Of a stretch of DNA of 29,667 nt, positions 1 through 8,246 are shown piece after piece; within the stretch, counting starts at the first letter, position 1, and each line of letters opens with the position of its first letter. The position numbers and the translations under genes are program-made. Below the pieces are notes generated by a model. The model did not search any database. It saw only the letters and a list, made by a program, of their open reading frames with translations, and had not been told where the DNA came from. The DNA comes from Thermofilum sp. (GTDB lineage: Archaea > Thermoproteota > Thermoprotei > Thermofilales > Thermofilaceae), in NCBI GenBank assembly GCA_020832965.1, contig JAJHRM010000011.1, forward strand, positions 1-29,667, read 5' to 3'.

Positions 1-327
1 TTGCCTCCTGCGATAGTTCTCCATGTTGATCAGCCTGGCGCACTGGTCGCCAATGTGTTGGAGCAGCTCATCCAGCTCCGCAGTGGGACGAAGGCGCACC
101 ACGTCGCACCGCTCAACCTGGACCCCAATCAACCCGCCGCCGTAGCAGCGGGGATCACCCAAGCCCAAGAGGAGCCGAGCCCAGGCGTTAAGCGGCACGA
201 CGCGCACGCCACTCCCCGCTGCGGGGCAGGAGCTTGCTCTGCTCCGAGCCCCCGACTGATGGCTTCCCTGAACCACCAACCCCAGAGCCCCAGGGTCTTT
301 GTTGGTACGACTAGCAGGTTCGGACAC
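1..327 (-). CDS. tnpB: TnpB-family protein, N-terminal part (copy 1), cut by window edge
   Basis: About 109 codons of a TnpB N-terminus are present; the rest lies before base 1. The start is GTG at 327-325, just after a GGGGAGGTGGT Shine-Dalgarno. The reading frame matches the other two TnpB copies: a PLNAWARLL segment, then RCDVVRLRPT (beta strand of the wedge-type domain), then GDQCARLINMEN. The first ~45 residues are low-complexity (Ser/Ala/Gly-rich), as in copy 2. TnpB proteins are RNA-guided nucleases of IS200/IS605-type elements; no tnpA partner is visible. GCGCGCTA at 346-353 lies just upstream, as at the matching end of copy 2. Whether the protein is complete and active cannot be judged here. 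Confidence 0.85.
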   Translation of the reverse strand, partial: MSEPASRTNKDPGALGLVVQGSHQSGARSRASSCPAAGSGVRVVPLNAWARLLLGLGDPRCYGGGLIGVQVERCDVVRLRPTAELDELLQHIGDQCARLINMENYRRRQ

Positions 328-404
328 ACTACCACCTCCCCTCGCGCGCGCTAAATATCATTTTTCTGAAGAATTTTTGAAGGTTTTACAAGAGCGCGCT
401 ACAT

Positions 405-415
405 AATTTATAAAC
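405..415 (+). promoter_or_regulatory. TATA box for the DUF99 gene
   Basis: AATTTATAAAC lies about 30 nt before the ATG at 443, the usual archaeal spacing. A GGTGGT Shine-Dalgarno at 433-438 follows. Confidence 0.6.
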
Positions 416-442
416 TGGCATACATGATAATCGGTGGTTAAA

Positions 443-1219
443 ATGTCGGAGAGCGAGGTACCCGCGCGCTATGCATGGCGAATTGATCGGGTAGATAACG
501 CGCACTATTCGATGTGGGAAGACGATAAGGTCTGGCTGCCACATGTCCTCAATGGGAAAAACATCTATGGGCAGTTCTGGTTCAAGAGAGATTACTCAAA
601 AATGCGCGCGCTTATCTCAAAGCCTGCTTTTAGGGTTTTGGGCGTATCGGAATGTTTCAGGAAGCAGGCCAAGAAATCTCTCCTTGTAGGCGTTGTCTAC
701 CGGCGAGACGGCTACGTTGACGGTGTCTACCTAACCTTTGCAACCGTCGGCGGGATGGACGCTACGGACTCCATCATAAATCTCTTCAAATCGACTGCTA
801 GGAAGGACATCAACCTCATAATGCTAAATGGCTGCGTAATCTCCTGGTTTAACATCGTTGATCTTGAAAGGTTAAGCAAGGAGACGGGGATCCCAGTCAT
901 ATGTTTAAGTTACGAGGAATCCAAGGGGCTAGAGAGGTACATTAAAGAGTACTTTCCATGCGACGTGGAAAGGTTAAACGCCTACAAAGCGCTCGGGCGC
1001 CGTAAACTTGTCTACATCAAGCGTACACAGTCATATGTCTACGCGAGAGTAGTCGGCATCCCCCTTGAAGAGGCAAGGCAGGTCCTGGATGCTACAACCA
1101 AGATGGGCAAGGTTCCAGAGCCGCTAAGAATATCACAAATGATAGCTAGATCAGTCCACTTCTTCATCGAATCCGTCCACCCAGAGCTTTTAGGCATACG
1201 CGTGCGCCAAGAGAGCTGA
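443..1219 (+). CDS. DUF99 family protein (endonuclease V-related fold)
   Basis: The 258-aa product matches the archaeal DUF99 (UPF0215) family in length and landmarks: KPAFRVLGVSE near the N-terminus, LVGVVYRRDGYVDGV, then GGMDATDSIINL, INLIMLNGCVISWFNIVD, GIPVICL and, near the C-terminus, PEPLRISQMIA. The family is structurally related to endonuclease V, and its cellular role is not established. The usual acidic residues after VLG (often GVDDG) read GVSEC here, so nuclease activity is doubtful. An upstream GTG at 434 is in frame, but GGTGGT at 433-438 acts better as the ribosome site for the ATG at 443. It has its own TATA box and is monocistronic or leads into mtnA 54 bp later. Confidence 0.85.
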   Translation: MSESEVPARYAWRIDRVDNAHYSMWEDDKVWLPHVLNGKNIYGQFWFKRDYSKMRALISKPAFRVLGVSECFRKQAKKSLLVGVVYRRDGYVDGVYLTFATVGGMDATDSIINLFKSTARKDINLIMLNGCVISWFNIVDLERLSKETGIPVICLSYEESKGLERYIKEYFPCDVERLNAYKALGRRKLVYIKRTQSYVYARVVGIPLEEARQVLDATTKMGKVPEPLRISQMIARSVHFFIESVHPELLGIRVRQES

Positions 1220-1273
1220 GAGCACAGGGAGCACGCGAAAAGAATATTTCGAAGGATTGCGAATTAAAGCACT

Positions 1274-2323
1274 ATGCTGAAGCTTCCAAGGACAATAGAA
1301 TGGGCTAACGGCAGGGTAAAGCTGATCAATCAGAAACTTTTACCTCACGAGCTAGAGTACATAGAGACGGAGAGCTGGGAGAGGGTGGTCAGGGCAATTA
1401 AGGAAATGGAAATTAGGGGGGCGCCAGCCATAGGAGTTGCAGGAGCATTCGCACTTGCACTTTTCGCGAACAGCTATAAGGGTGACGGCTTTGAGAAGTT
1501 CCTGGAGGACCTCGACAACGTTTCAAGGATTGTCGGAACAGCTAGGCCGACAGCTGTGAACTTGTCTTGGGCTGTTGAGAGGGTGAGGTCTGCGGCGAGG
1601 AGAGCATCAAACATTGAGGAAGCGAAAAAGATCATCGTAGCTGAGGCACTGAGAATCCAGAAGGAGGACGAGGAAGCAAACAGGAGAATCGGTGAGCTTG
1701 GAGAACAATTAATCGATGACGGCGACACAGTGATCACGGTCTGCAACGCAGGCTCCTTGGCTACAAGCTACTGGGGGACCGCTACGGCGCCGTTGTATGT
1801 CGCGAAGGAAAAGGGGAAGAATTTCCGGGTAATAGCCCTTGAGACGCGCCCCTACCTCCAAGGGGCAAGGTTGACGGCTTGGGAACTCAGCATGGCAGGT
1901 ATAGACGTTGTAGTTGCTACCGACAACAGTATAGGTATCCTGGCCTTAAAGGAGAAGATAAACCTCGCAATAGTCGGCGCGGACAGGATAACAAGCCTAG
2001 GATACGTTGCAAACAAGCTGGGCACGTACCCCCTAGCTCTGGTGTCACGTGTGCACAACATCCCCTTCTACGTAGCAGCCCCCTCAAGCACGTTCGACTT
2101 AAAGGCTAGAGGGCCAGAGGACATAGAGATCGAGACCCGCAGCTCCGATGAGGTGGTGTACATCGGCAACATGAGGATCGCCCCCGTGAACGTTAGAGCG
2201 GTCTACTACGCGTTTGACATCACTCCACCACAGCTTATAACAGGCATTCTCACAGAGAAAGGCATAATATATCCTCCCTTCGAGAAAAATATTGGGAGAA
2301 TAATCGGGAAGCGACAAAACTAA
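1274..2323 (+). CDS. mtnA: S-methyl-5-thioribose-1-phosphate isomerase / aIF2B-like
   Basis: The 349-aa protein has the full MtnA/aIF2B-like signature: RGAPAIG at residues 48-54, ARPTAVNL near 90, CNAGSLAT with the catalytic Cys at 157, ETRPYLQGARLTAWEL near 200, and GADRIT with the catalytic Asp at 237, followed by VANKLGTYPLAL. MtnA converts 5-methylthioribose-1-phosphate to methylthioribulose-1-phosphate in methionine salvage; archaeal relatives may act on other pentose-1-phosphates. The family motif NGDVANKIGTY reads LGYVANKLGTY here, a small departure. The start is ATG with no clear Shine-Dalgarno. The upstream neighbour is the DUF99 gene on the same strand. Confidence 0.88.
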   Translation: MLKLPRTIEWANGRVKLINQKLLPHELEYIETESWERVVRAIKEMEIRGAPAIGVAGAFALALFANSYKGDGFEKFLEDLDNVSRIVGTARPTAVNLSWAVERVRSAARRASNIEEAKKIIVAEALRIQKEDEEANRRIGELGEQLIDDGDTVITVCNAGSLATSYWGTATAPLYVAKEKGKNFRVIALETRPYLQGARLTAWELSMAGIDVVVATDNSIGILALKEKINLAIVGADRITSLGYVANKLGTYPLALVSRVHNIPFYVAAPSSTFDLKARGPEDIEIETRSSDEVVYIGNMRIAPVNVRAVYYAFDITPPQLITGILTEKGIIYPPFEKNIGRIIGKRQN

Positions 2324-2360
2324 ATTTTAGAAATCTTTGCCATCTTAAAATGAAGCGTTT

Positions 2361-2371
2361 CAAATTTTAAT
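2361..2371 (+). promoter_or_regulatory. TATA box for the 129-aa hypothetical
   Basis: CAAATTTTAAT lies about 40 nt before the ATG at 2407, in an A/T-rich gap after mtnA. Confidence 0.4.
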
Positions 2372-2406
2372 CAGACCATGTATTACGAAAAAGTAGTGAC
2401 CACTAG

Positions 2407-2796
2407 ATGGACATCAGGCTGATGCGCCTGAAGAGGCTTGAGGACTTGATCCACGTCTTAAACGTGGTACAGGTACCAGTGGTTCACCATTTATCGCTGG
2501 ATTCGAGGCACATATACTTTGTCCCCTTCATTTTGAGCTCGGACTCGAGCATAATCTACTTCTATGAAAACGAGAGAAGACTTGAAGGAAAATTCCTGCT
2601 CTTCAACAATTTCACAGGTGAAGTGGACATCACCGACAAATGGGTTTCAGATACCCGCTTCACGATCATACCTATAATAGACGTAGAGTGGCAGAACGTT
2701 TTTCCTGAGAAGCAACTTTTAAGCGAGCTTAGAAATCAGCGCCCGAGAGATAAACGTGGAAAAGAGAAGAAAGTCGTTTTAGAGGAAAGCGCGTAG
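2407..2796 (+). CDS. Hypothetical protein, 129 aa
   Basis: I do not recognise a family. The protein begins MDIRLMRLKRLEDLIHVL, continues as alternating hydrophobic strands (IYFVPFIL, IIYFYEN, FLLFNN, FTIIPIIDVEW) and ends in a charged, Lys/Arg/Glu-rich tail. This suggests a small alpha/beta or beta-rich cytoplasmic fold with a disordered C-terminus. There are no Cys pairs, membrane segments or signal peptide. It lies on the same strand as mtnA and L24, has an upstream TATA-like box, and ends 75 bp before L24. It stands where L14 would normally precede L24, but it does not resemble L14. Confidence 0.65.
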   Translation: MDIRLMRLKRLEDLIHVLNVVQVPVVHHLSLDSRHIYFVPFILSSDSSIIYFYENERRLEGKFLLFNNFTGEVDITDKWVSDTRFTIIPIIDVEWQNVFPEKQLLSELRNQRPRDKRGKEKKVVLEESA

Positions 2797-2815
2797 GCTT
2801 CCGTCGCCAGCCTTT

Positions 2816-2832
2816 GCAAAAATTTTTATACT
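2816..2832 (+). promoter_or_regulatory. Promoter of the L24-S8 ribosomal unit
   Basis: GCAAAAATTTTTA followed by TACTG is an archaeal BRE/TATA arrangement about 45 nt before the L24 ATG. The same 13 bases, GCAAAAATTTTTA, occur at 8701-8713 before L32e. This shows L24 begins a transcript here instead of following L14. Confidence 0.7.
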
Positions 2833-2871
2833 GCTATTTCCTCCGTAAAGCTCACGTTGGTGTAGCGCTGT

Positions 2872-3270
2872 ATGAGTAGCGGTAGGAGGTCGTTTCAGCC
2901 CAGGAAAATACGTAAGCGTGAAGTCTACCATGCCTCTTTGCATGCCAGGTCGAAGCGCATAATAGCCCCCCTCTCCAGGGAGCTGGCGCAAAAGCTCGGA
3001 GTAAAGAGGATCCGCGTGAGGAGAGGCGACAGGGTTCTCATAGTCAGAGGCTCATTCAAGGGCCACGAGGGCAAGGTCACATCCGTAGATGTAAAGAGGG
3101 GGAGAATCCACGTGGAAGGGGCTATGCTGAGGAAAGCGGATGGAACAGAAGTTCCATACCCAATTCACCCCTCTAAAGTTGTAGCCGTGGAGCTGGACCT
3201 CTCTGATCCCCGGCGGAAAGAACTAATAGAGAGGAGAAAGCAGGTGGCAATTAGTGGTGAGACGAGCTAA
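2872..3270 (+). CDS. rpl24: Large ribosomal subunit protein L24 (uL24)
   Basis: The 132-aa product is a typical archaeal L24: a basic N-terminal arm ([20 protein letters not shown]), then a KOW motif around [20 protein letters not shown], and a conserved [17 protein letters not shown] segment. L24 binds 23S rRNA domain I and helps start 50S assembly. It is first in its transcription unit here, with its own TATA box. In most archaea L14 comes directly before it; no L14 is found. The 3' end overlaps the S4e start by 17 bp, indicating translational coupling. Confidence 0.97.
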   Translation: MSSGRRSFQPRKIRKREVYHASLHARSKRIIAPLSRELAQKLGVKRIRVRRGDRVLIVRGSFKGHEGKVTSVDVKRGRIHVEGAMLRKADGTEVPYPIHPSKVVAVELDLSDPRRKELIERRKQVAISGETS

Positions 3271-4009
3271 AGCGTCACTGAGGCACCTGAGGAGAAGCGT
3301 AGCTCCGCCCTTCTGGCCAATAAAGCGGAAAGAGCATGTATGGACGGTGAAGCCCTCCCCAGGGCCCCATGGCTTGGAAAACTCGATACCGCTCGGCATC
3401 ATCGTCCGAGACATCCTCGGCTATGCGAAGACGATGAGGGAGGCTAGGAGAATAATTTCCTCCAGGAAGATACTTGTGGATGGAAGAGTAGTTACCAACT
3501 ACAAGTTCCCGGTGGGACTAATGGACGTGCTATACATCTCACCTGAAGACAAATACTACAGGGTGGTTCCGGACCCAGCAAGGAAACTCAGGCTTGTTGA
3601 AATCAGTGCCAGCGAGGCAGGCTACAAAATCGGCCGAATAGGGAGAAAAATGACTGTAGAAAATGGGAGTCTTCAATTCACTCTACACGATGGACGCAAC
3701 ATACTGGTCAGGAAAGACTCGGAAATTTACCAAAAAGCTCTCACCTTTAGGACTTTTGACTCACTGCTCATAACTGTGCCTCGGCAAACCATTCAGTCGC
3801 ACATCCCGCTAGACAAGGGCAATCTCGCAATTGTTGTTGAAGGCAGAAACGTCGGTTTCCTGGGAAGAATAGAGTCCATACAGCAGGTGTTTAAGCGCTC
3901 CCGCGCCTTGGTAGAACTCAGATCATCATCGGGCGAAGTTTCCAGGACAATTCTCCAGTACGTTTTCCCCGTAGGAATTGATAAGCCGCTGGTAACGGTG
4001 AAGGTGTAA
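3254..4009 (+). CDS. rps4e: Small ribosomal subunit protein S4e
   Basis: The 251-aa protein is the archaeal/eukaryal S4e: an N-terminal [21 protein letters not shown] segment, an S4 RNA-binding domain around residues 45-105 ([20 protein letters not shown]), a central domain, and a C-terminal KOW-like part near [11 protein letters not shown]. It is a structural protein of the 30S subunit. The start is GTG at 3254, inside the end of L24, so the pair is coupled. L5 begins at the very next base after its stop. Confidence 0.96.
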   Translation: MVRRAKASLRHLRRSVAPPFWPIKRKEHVWTVKPSPGPHGLENSIPLGIIVRDILGYAKTMREARRIISSRKILVDGRVVTNYKFPVGLMDVLYISPEDKYYRVVPDPARKLRLVEISASEAGYKIGRIGRKMTVENGSLQFTLHDGRNILVRKDSEIYQKALTFRTFDSLLITVPRQTIQSHIPLDKGNLAIVVEGRNVGFLGRIESIQQVFKRSRALVELRSSSGEVSRTILQYVFPVGIDKPLVTVKV

Positions 4010-4558
4010 ATGGTGAAGGTAAAGCCGGTTCTTGAAACTGATCATCCGATGAGGCGCGTCTTCATAGGCAAAGTCGTGGTTAATATGGGGGTTGGGGAGA
4101 GCGGGGAGAGGTTGATGCGAGCCGCCAAGCTCTTGGAGGAGTTAACGGGGCAGAAGCCCTCCCTCAGGAAAGCCAAGAGAACGATAAGGGAGTTCGGTGT
4201 TAAGAAGGGAGAAAATATAGGAGTAATGGTTACCCTAAGGGGTGAAAGGGCGATCAGCTTCCTAAGGAAGGCTCTGGCCGCAGTGGACTACAAGATACCT
4301 GAGCGAAGCATAGACGAGCACGGAAACGTAGCCTTCGGCATCAAGGAGCACCTGCTGCTGCCCGGTGTAAAGTACGACCCGGAGGTCGGGATCTTCGGCT
4401 TTGACGTAATCATTGCCATGGAGAGGCCGGGCTACAGAGTGGCTAAGAGGCGCCGTAAGAAGTCTAAAGTCCCTAAGCGTCACCGGGTAACAAAGGAAGA
4501 AACAATAGCATTTCTAGAGAAGGTTTTAGGCGTAAAGGTTACACGAACTCGGGGGTGA
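4010..4558 (+). CDS. rpl5: Large ribosomal subunit protein L5 (uL5)
   Basis: The 182-aa protein has the L5 hallmarks: [13 protein letters not shown] near residue 25, [26 protein letters not shown], and [22 protein letters not shown]. It binds 5S rRNA and the central protuberance of the 50S subunit. The ATG directly follows the S4e stop, with a Shine-Dalgarno (GGTGAAGGTG) inside S4e. The C-terminus is basic and slightly extended, as in other Crenarchaeota. The stop overlaps the ribosome site used by S14. Confidence 0.97.
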   Translation: MVKVKPVLETDHPMRRVFIGKVVVNMGVGESGERLMRAAKLLEELTGQKPSLRKAKRTIREFGVKKGENIGVMVTLRGERAISFLRKALAAVDYKIPERSIDEHGNVAFGIKEHLLLPGVKYDPEVGIFGFDVIIAMERPGYRVAKRRRKKSKVPKRHRVTKEETIAFLEKVLGVKVTRTRG

Positions 4559-4562
4559 TGGT

Positions 4563-4727
4563 ACGGCAAAGCTGCATCCGCCTAAGAAAAGAAAATACGG
4601 TAAGGGTAGCAGGACATGCGTAAGATGCGGAACACATGAGGCGGTAATACGCGCCTACGGCTTAAATCTTTGCAGGAGATGCTTCCGCGAAGTAGCTGAG
4701 GAGCTTGGATTCGTAAAGTACTCGTAG
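4563..4727 (+). CDS. rps14: Small ribosomal subunit protein S14 (uS14), zinc form, ACG start
   Basis: The frame encodes a complete 54-aa S14 with four zinc cysteines (CVRCG and LCRRC), a [12 protein letters not shown] lead-in and the family ending [13 protein letters not shown]. No ATG, GTG or TTG lies in frame before the conserved region. The codon where Met is expected is ACG at 4563, read as M-A-K-L-H-P-P, with GGGGGTGATG immediately upstream as a strong Shine-Dalgarno. The nearby ATG at 4558 is in another frame that stops soon. I infer ACG initiation; a sequencing error is the alternative. It sits between L5 and S8 as in other archaea. Confidence 0.92.
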   Translation, partial: TAKLHPPKKRKYGKGSRTCVRCGTHEAVIRAYGLNLCRRCFREVAEELGFVKYS

Positions 4728-4736
4728 GTGGTAAAT

Positions 4737-5126
4737 GTGATGTTCGACACGCTCGCTAATGCGCTTGCTACAATAATGAACAACGAGGTGCGCGGTAAGA
4801 GTGAGTGCATCATTTACCCGTCCTCTAAGCTCATAGTCTCGGTTCTCAGCACAATGAAGAAAGCGGGCTACATAGGGGACTACGAACTGATAGATGATGG
4901 TAAAGGAGGGAAAATAGTTGTGAAGCTCCTGGGCAGAATAAACAAGGTTGGGGTTATCAAGCCTCGCTTCCCAGTGAAGAGAGATGAGTACGAGGCATGG
5001 GAAAGAGAATACCTTCCCTCGCGAGAAATTGGTTTGCTCATCGTTTCCACCTCTCAGGGCGTGATGTCGCACATCGAAGCAAAACAGAAGGGGTTAGGAG
5101 GGGTGCTTATCGCGTATGTTTACTGA
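4737..5126 (+). CDS. rps8: Small ribosomal subunit protein S8 (uS8)
   Basis: The 129-aa product has the archaeal S8 sequence: [64 protein letters not shown] and the terminal [17 protein letters not shown]. It binds 16S rRNA helix 21. GTG at 4737 or ATG at 4740 is the likely start; AGGTGGT at 4726-4732 is the ribosome site. An earlier in-frame GTG at 4728 would bury that site. L6 should follow S8, but a foreign block begins directly after the stop, and a minus-strand gene overlaps it tail-to-tail by 7 bp. Confidence 0.96.
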   Translation: MMFDTLANALATIMNNEVRGKSECIIYPSSKLIVSVLSTMKKAGYIGDYELIDDGKGGKIVVKLLGRINKVGVIKPRFPVKRDEYEAWEREYLPSREIGLLIVSTSQGVMSHIEAKQKGLGGVLIAYVY

Positions 5127-6691
5127 GAGTAGCGTGCGCTAACCATCGCTGGGAAACGATTAATGATCGTTACTGCTGAGTAGTCTTTAAGCGAGTCGCA
5201 AAGGACTGGTTCAATGCTAAAGGGCGAATCCGAAAGCTGCTCGTTTAAGGTTATTGGGATAGCGTAGTCTCTCCCCTCAATGATCTCCCTAAAGGCATCC
5301 TTAACCACCGATTCCCGAGCCTCACCGGGTCTGTGCGCTCTCACAGGGCTAACATAGCTGAAGTGACCCTTCCACTTTCCAATCGAAACAACCTTCCCAG
5401 TCTTATCGTCGAGCGCGCGTTGGGGTGGGTTTTCCGCGAGCTCGAGTAGCCTCCGTATTATTGGCCCTCTTGGCTGTATGTTGTGTTTTCGTGCCAGTTC
5501 TTTGACTGCTTTGCGCCATCCTGGGTAGCGCTCTGCTAGCTTTATTATTTCTTGTGCGTTGAACCAGGCTCGGATGTATTTTCCGCACTTGCTGGTTGCG
5601 GTCTTTGCCTCTACTCCTTCCTGCTCTCTTAGAGTTTGGATGCATTTTTCTGCTTCCTTGTGCGCGTGCAGGCTAAATCGGTGTACAGCGAACACATTTT
5701 TCCCGTTCCATGAGAGCAGGAAAGTGTAGCCAGCAACTTCTGCATGGACTGGGTTCCACCTTGGCTGTAGCTTCTTTAGTGCTGCCCATTTCTCACTGTC
5801 TAGGCTGTTTAGCAGTTTTCCGTAGCCTGTCTGGTATGCGGCGTTGAGCATTTGTTGGGCTAGTTCTTTTGGCACGTACTCCTCGCTGTTCCCGACTCTG
5901 TATCTGAGGCTGTATTTGTGTCTCATGCCGTCTCCAAGATAGCGCGCTAGCATGCCTAGTGGGTGTTGTTTCGCGGCTTGCTGCGCCAGCCTCTTGCCTT
6001 CACGCGTGGGCCACTGCTGCCTCCAGCTCTTCGCCTTTATATGCCACTCAATGCTTGGCCTTCCCTCGTTTAGGTTCAAGGTCTTCAGGTAGATCCATAA
6101 GGAGCCGTGCCGCACTGCCGCCCATGCTATGACCTGCCATGCTTGGGTAGTGGCCATTCTAGGTTTACCCTTATCGTCGCACTCGTCGCTTGCACGCCAC
6201 CCAGCCTGCAGGTAATATAGTTCTTCGCTGGACAGGTTCAGTATGTCTGGGAATTCGGCTTCGGCGCTTACCCTGTGGATTGGCAGTTTGTATAGCCAGG
6301 TTTTTCTGCGTAGCTGTGCGATTATGTGCCACTCCTCGCCTTCTGGCCTGATGTGCAGCGTCTTTGTGCCGCGTGGGGACAGCTCCACTTCGACACTGCT
6401 GTTTTCTAGGGCTGTTAGCAGTCTCTGTAGCTTCGTCTCCGCTTGTGGATATGCCCTGTGGAGGCAGTCTACGAGTTTCTCTGCGAAGTCAAGTAGCATC
6501 GATGCCTTGTCCGGTGGCAGGTCCATCTCCTGTATGAGGAGTTCAGCCCTCTCGCGGAAGTACCTCTTTTGCTCGCTGGACAGCTCACTCAGCACGCTGC
6601 GGGCCTTCTCCACTCGCCACCTCAGCTCAGCAAGCATCGCCTGCCAGCCCGCCCCCAAGACCCGAGGCTCACCCACTTCCATGCCTCTCAC
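5120..6691 (-). CDS. Uncharacterised 523-aa protein of the foreign block (PaREP2b/LAGLIDADG-like?)
   Basis: This long open frame on the minus strand runs against the ribosomal operon. The first ~100 residues are helical and charged ([21 protein letters not shown]). The middle is Trp-rich, and [23 protein letters not shown] near residues 260-280 recalls the LAGLIDADG-type motif of homing endonucleases and the PaREP2b repeat proteins expanded in Thermoproteales. Then follow a conserved-looking [11 protein letters not shown] segment and a basic tail. I cannot assign a family firmly. The last codons run over the 3' end of S8, which suggests the original C-terminus was lost when the block inserted. 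The start is uncertain (ATG 6691, 6682 or later). Confidence 0.6.
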   Translation of the reverse strand: MRGMEVGEPRVLGAGWQAMLAELRWRVEKARSVLSELSSEQKRYFRERAELLIQEMDLPPDKASMLLDFAEKLVDCLHRAYPQAETKLQRLLTALENSSVEVELSPRGTKTLHIRPEGEEWHIIAQLRRKTWLYKLPIHRVSAEAEFPDILNLSSEELYYLQAGWRASDECDDKGKPRMATTQAWQVIAWAAVRHGSLWIYLKTLNLNEGRPSIEWHIKAKSWRQQWPTREGKRLAQQAAKQHPLGMLARYLGDGMRHKYSLRYRVGNSEEYVPKELAQQMLNAAYQTGYGKLLNSLDSEKWAALKKLQPRWNPVHAEVAGYTFLLSWNGKNVFAVHRFSLHAHKEAEKCIQTLREQEGVEAKTATSKCGKYIRAWFNAQEIIKLAERYPGWRKAVKELARKHNIQPRGPIIRRLLELAENPPQRALDDKTGKVVSIGKWKGHFSYVSPVRAHRPGEARESVVKDAFREIIEGRDYAIPITLNEQLSDSPFSIEPVLCDSLKDYSAVTIINRFPAMVSARYSQ

Positions 6692-6719
6692 CCCGGATCC
6701 CCAACGCTAGCCTCAATGG

Positions 6720-7405
6720 CTCCGGGGGCGCCCTGTGAGGGCGCATCGCGGCAAGCCCCGAGCCCGGGGGCGGGCAGGCGATGCCCGCTGGGCGGCTTGG
6801 TGTATGTGTACGTGGTGGCGGTTCAAGCGTGCCGCTCTTCTCCTGACCATCGATGCTCGGCGGTCTCTCTCCCTGACCCCTTCCCTCCTACGCGCCACCC
6901 GCGAGCCATGCCCGCGTGTGGCGCCTCCCCCAGCCGTAGCGCGCCGGGCGGTGCCCAGCGCTGCTACGACACCTCATCGCGCCCTCACCGCCGTTTCGGG
7001 GCACCCACCCCTAGGCGGAGGAGCTCGGGCAACGCCCTCGCCCCTGGGCCTCGAACCACCCCCTCCCCGGGGGCCCTCTCTGTGATGGGAGTGGTTTGGG
7101 GAGGGAGGAGAGAGGCTGGGGAGAGAAAATGTTTTTATGGGCGGGAGGCAGGCTGTCCGCAGGCTACCCGGCTCTCCGCGTACCCACCCCGAACCATTCT
7201 ACGCCCATGAGCGCGCTGTAGCGCTGAGATTCTTCAGTGTAGCACAGGGCGTCCATGCCCCCATCCCGCCGGGGGCTTGCTGGGGCGCTTGCCCCCGGAG
7301 TTCATCAATAGCGCGGCTGCGCTCTGCTGGGTGTGGATGTGCGCTCGTGTAGCGCAGCCGCTCCTCGCGCGGCTTCACGCGCCCCGAAGGGGCTCTGCCG
7401 CGCAC
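6720..7405. ncRNA. G+C-rich island of perfect inverted repeats, possible structured RNA
   Basis: About 690 bp without a convincing gene. It is visibly richer in G+C than its surroundings and packed with perfect or nested hairpins: GCGCCCT/AGGGCGC (6728-6744), GCATCGC/GCGATGC (6743-6784) with inner GCCCC/GGGGC, GCGCCAC/GTGGCGC (6892-6924) with inner CGCG/CGCG, GTAGC/GCTAC (6936-6967) with inner GGGC/GCCC, CCGCC/GGCGG (6988-7018) with inner GGGG/CCCC, CCGGGGGC/GCCCCCGG (7269-7298), GCGGCTGCGCT/AGCGCAGCCGC (7313-7361) and GCGCGGC/GCCGCGC (7367-7403) with inner GCCCC/GGGGC. In hyperthermophiles such islands often mark structured RNAs. I recognise no known RNA family, and neither strand nor ends are fixed. 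Confidence 0.4.
7128..7140 (+). promoter_or_regulatory. Possible TATA box inside the G+C-rich island
   Basis: AAAATGTTTTTATG is the only A/T-rich stretch in the island and resembles the TTTTTATA box before L24. It could drive a plus-strand RNA starting near 7160 and covering the hairpins at 7269-7403. Confidence 0.3.
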
Positions 7406-7430
7406 CCAGGAATAATAATTTAGGATCCCT

Positions 7431-7677
7431 TTATATGGTTAACCCCCCGGCTTCTGCCTGAGTCTCCGCCCTCACCAGGGTGATCTCGATCGCGCTGACG
7501 AGCCTCCCGCTGCCTCCGCCGCTTACGGCTTCGCCGGCGATCCTGACACCCCGAGCTTGACCGCGTTGCCGAACAGCCTCCCCGCAGCCTCCGCGGCATC
7601 TACAGCCCTGGCAACGTGTCTCCCCCTAGCCTTCAGGACAACCCTGTCAGCCCCCTACTGAAGCGCAGCATGCGCGC
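7431..7677 (-). pseudogene. alba (Sac10b) C-terminal fragment, broken
   Basis: Reading the minus strand gives an unmistakable Alba segment: after AHAALQ and an in-frame TAG come GADRVVLKARGRHVARAVD and AAEAAGRLFG, matching the family KARGRAISKAVD core. A frameshift near 7550 then leads into RIAGEAVSGGGSGRLVS and AIEITLVR, matching the family end (VRIGS..VV...G...VSTIEI). The N-terminal third with the first beta strand is missing and is replaced by brxL sequence. Alba is a DNA/RNA-binding chromatin protein of archaea. One stop and one frameshift in ~80 codons make it non-functional. Confidence 0.75.
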
Positions 7678-8246
7678 TCTGGGTTGAAGCCTACTGTGCT
7701 TATCAGCACGTCAACTCAATCCTCCGTCGTGAACTCCTTCCTACCATCCATGAAGGCCTTTATGTCAAGCTTGGCTATCTGGAAGGGGTGTGAAGCCAAC
7801 GACCGTCGCATGGCCTTCAACGCCGCTCGACACGTACTGGAGCTTAGCCAAACCCCAAAGACCCCGCCTCAGGAGGTTCTCGTACTTTTCCAAGAGCTCG
7901 TCCGTTATCGAGCACTCAAGCCCAAGGTTCCATAGGAAGGCCCTGTGGGTTTCAGAGGAAATGTCCGTGAAAACCTTAACCTCATCTATGACCTTGTACT
8001 TGCCAGTCTTCATCGGGTCGTGGAGGACCTTATCCCTATCCCTAGGCTCTAGGTAGCACTCTGAAATAACCCTACTTATCTTCTCCAAGTCCTCCCTATC
8101 AGGCTTCTCCTTCCTAGGCTTGAGATAAGATACTCTGATATGAACCTAGGAAGCCTAGCGACCTCCTGATACAGCACAACGTCCTTCCTAACGACGACGT
8201 CGCCGAAGACATACCTCAGCTTCACGTTGAGCTCATCCATACCCAT
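7678..8246 (-). pseudogene. brxL-like (BREX Lon-like protein) N-terminal fragment, broken
   Basis: Pieces of one protein can be read across frameshifts: MDELNVKLRYVFGDVVVRKD and LPRFISEYLIS; then, after a shift near 8125, DREDLEKISRVISECYLEP, GKYKVIDEVKVFTD, LWNLGLECSITDE and LRRGLWGLAKLQY; then, after a shift near 7770, DIKAFMDGRKEFTTED, an in-frame TGA (7716-7718) where the family has Trp, and VDVLISTVGFNPE. This is the N-terminal domain of BrxL, the Lon-like component of BREX phage-defence systems, through the R-K-E-F-T-T-E-x-W segment that precedes the AAA+ domain. The ATPase and protease parts are gone; alba sequence follows. Confidence 0.75.

Noticed and set aside
7035..7060. A GGTTCGAGG motif on the minus strand resembling a tRNA T-loop
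   Set aside because: The flanking five bases do not pair as a T stem and no acceptor or anticodon arm can be formed.
6243..7352. Several open frames of 60-210 codons on both strands
   Set aside because: They are Arg/Pro/Ala/Ser-rich shadows expected in G+C-rich or hairpin-rich DNA and match no family.
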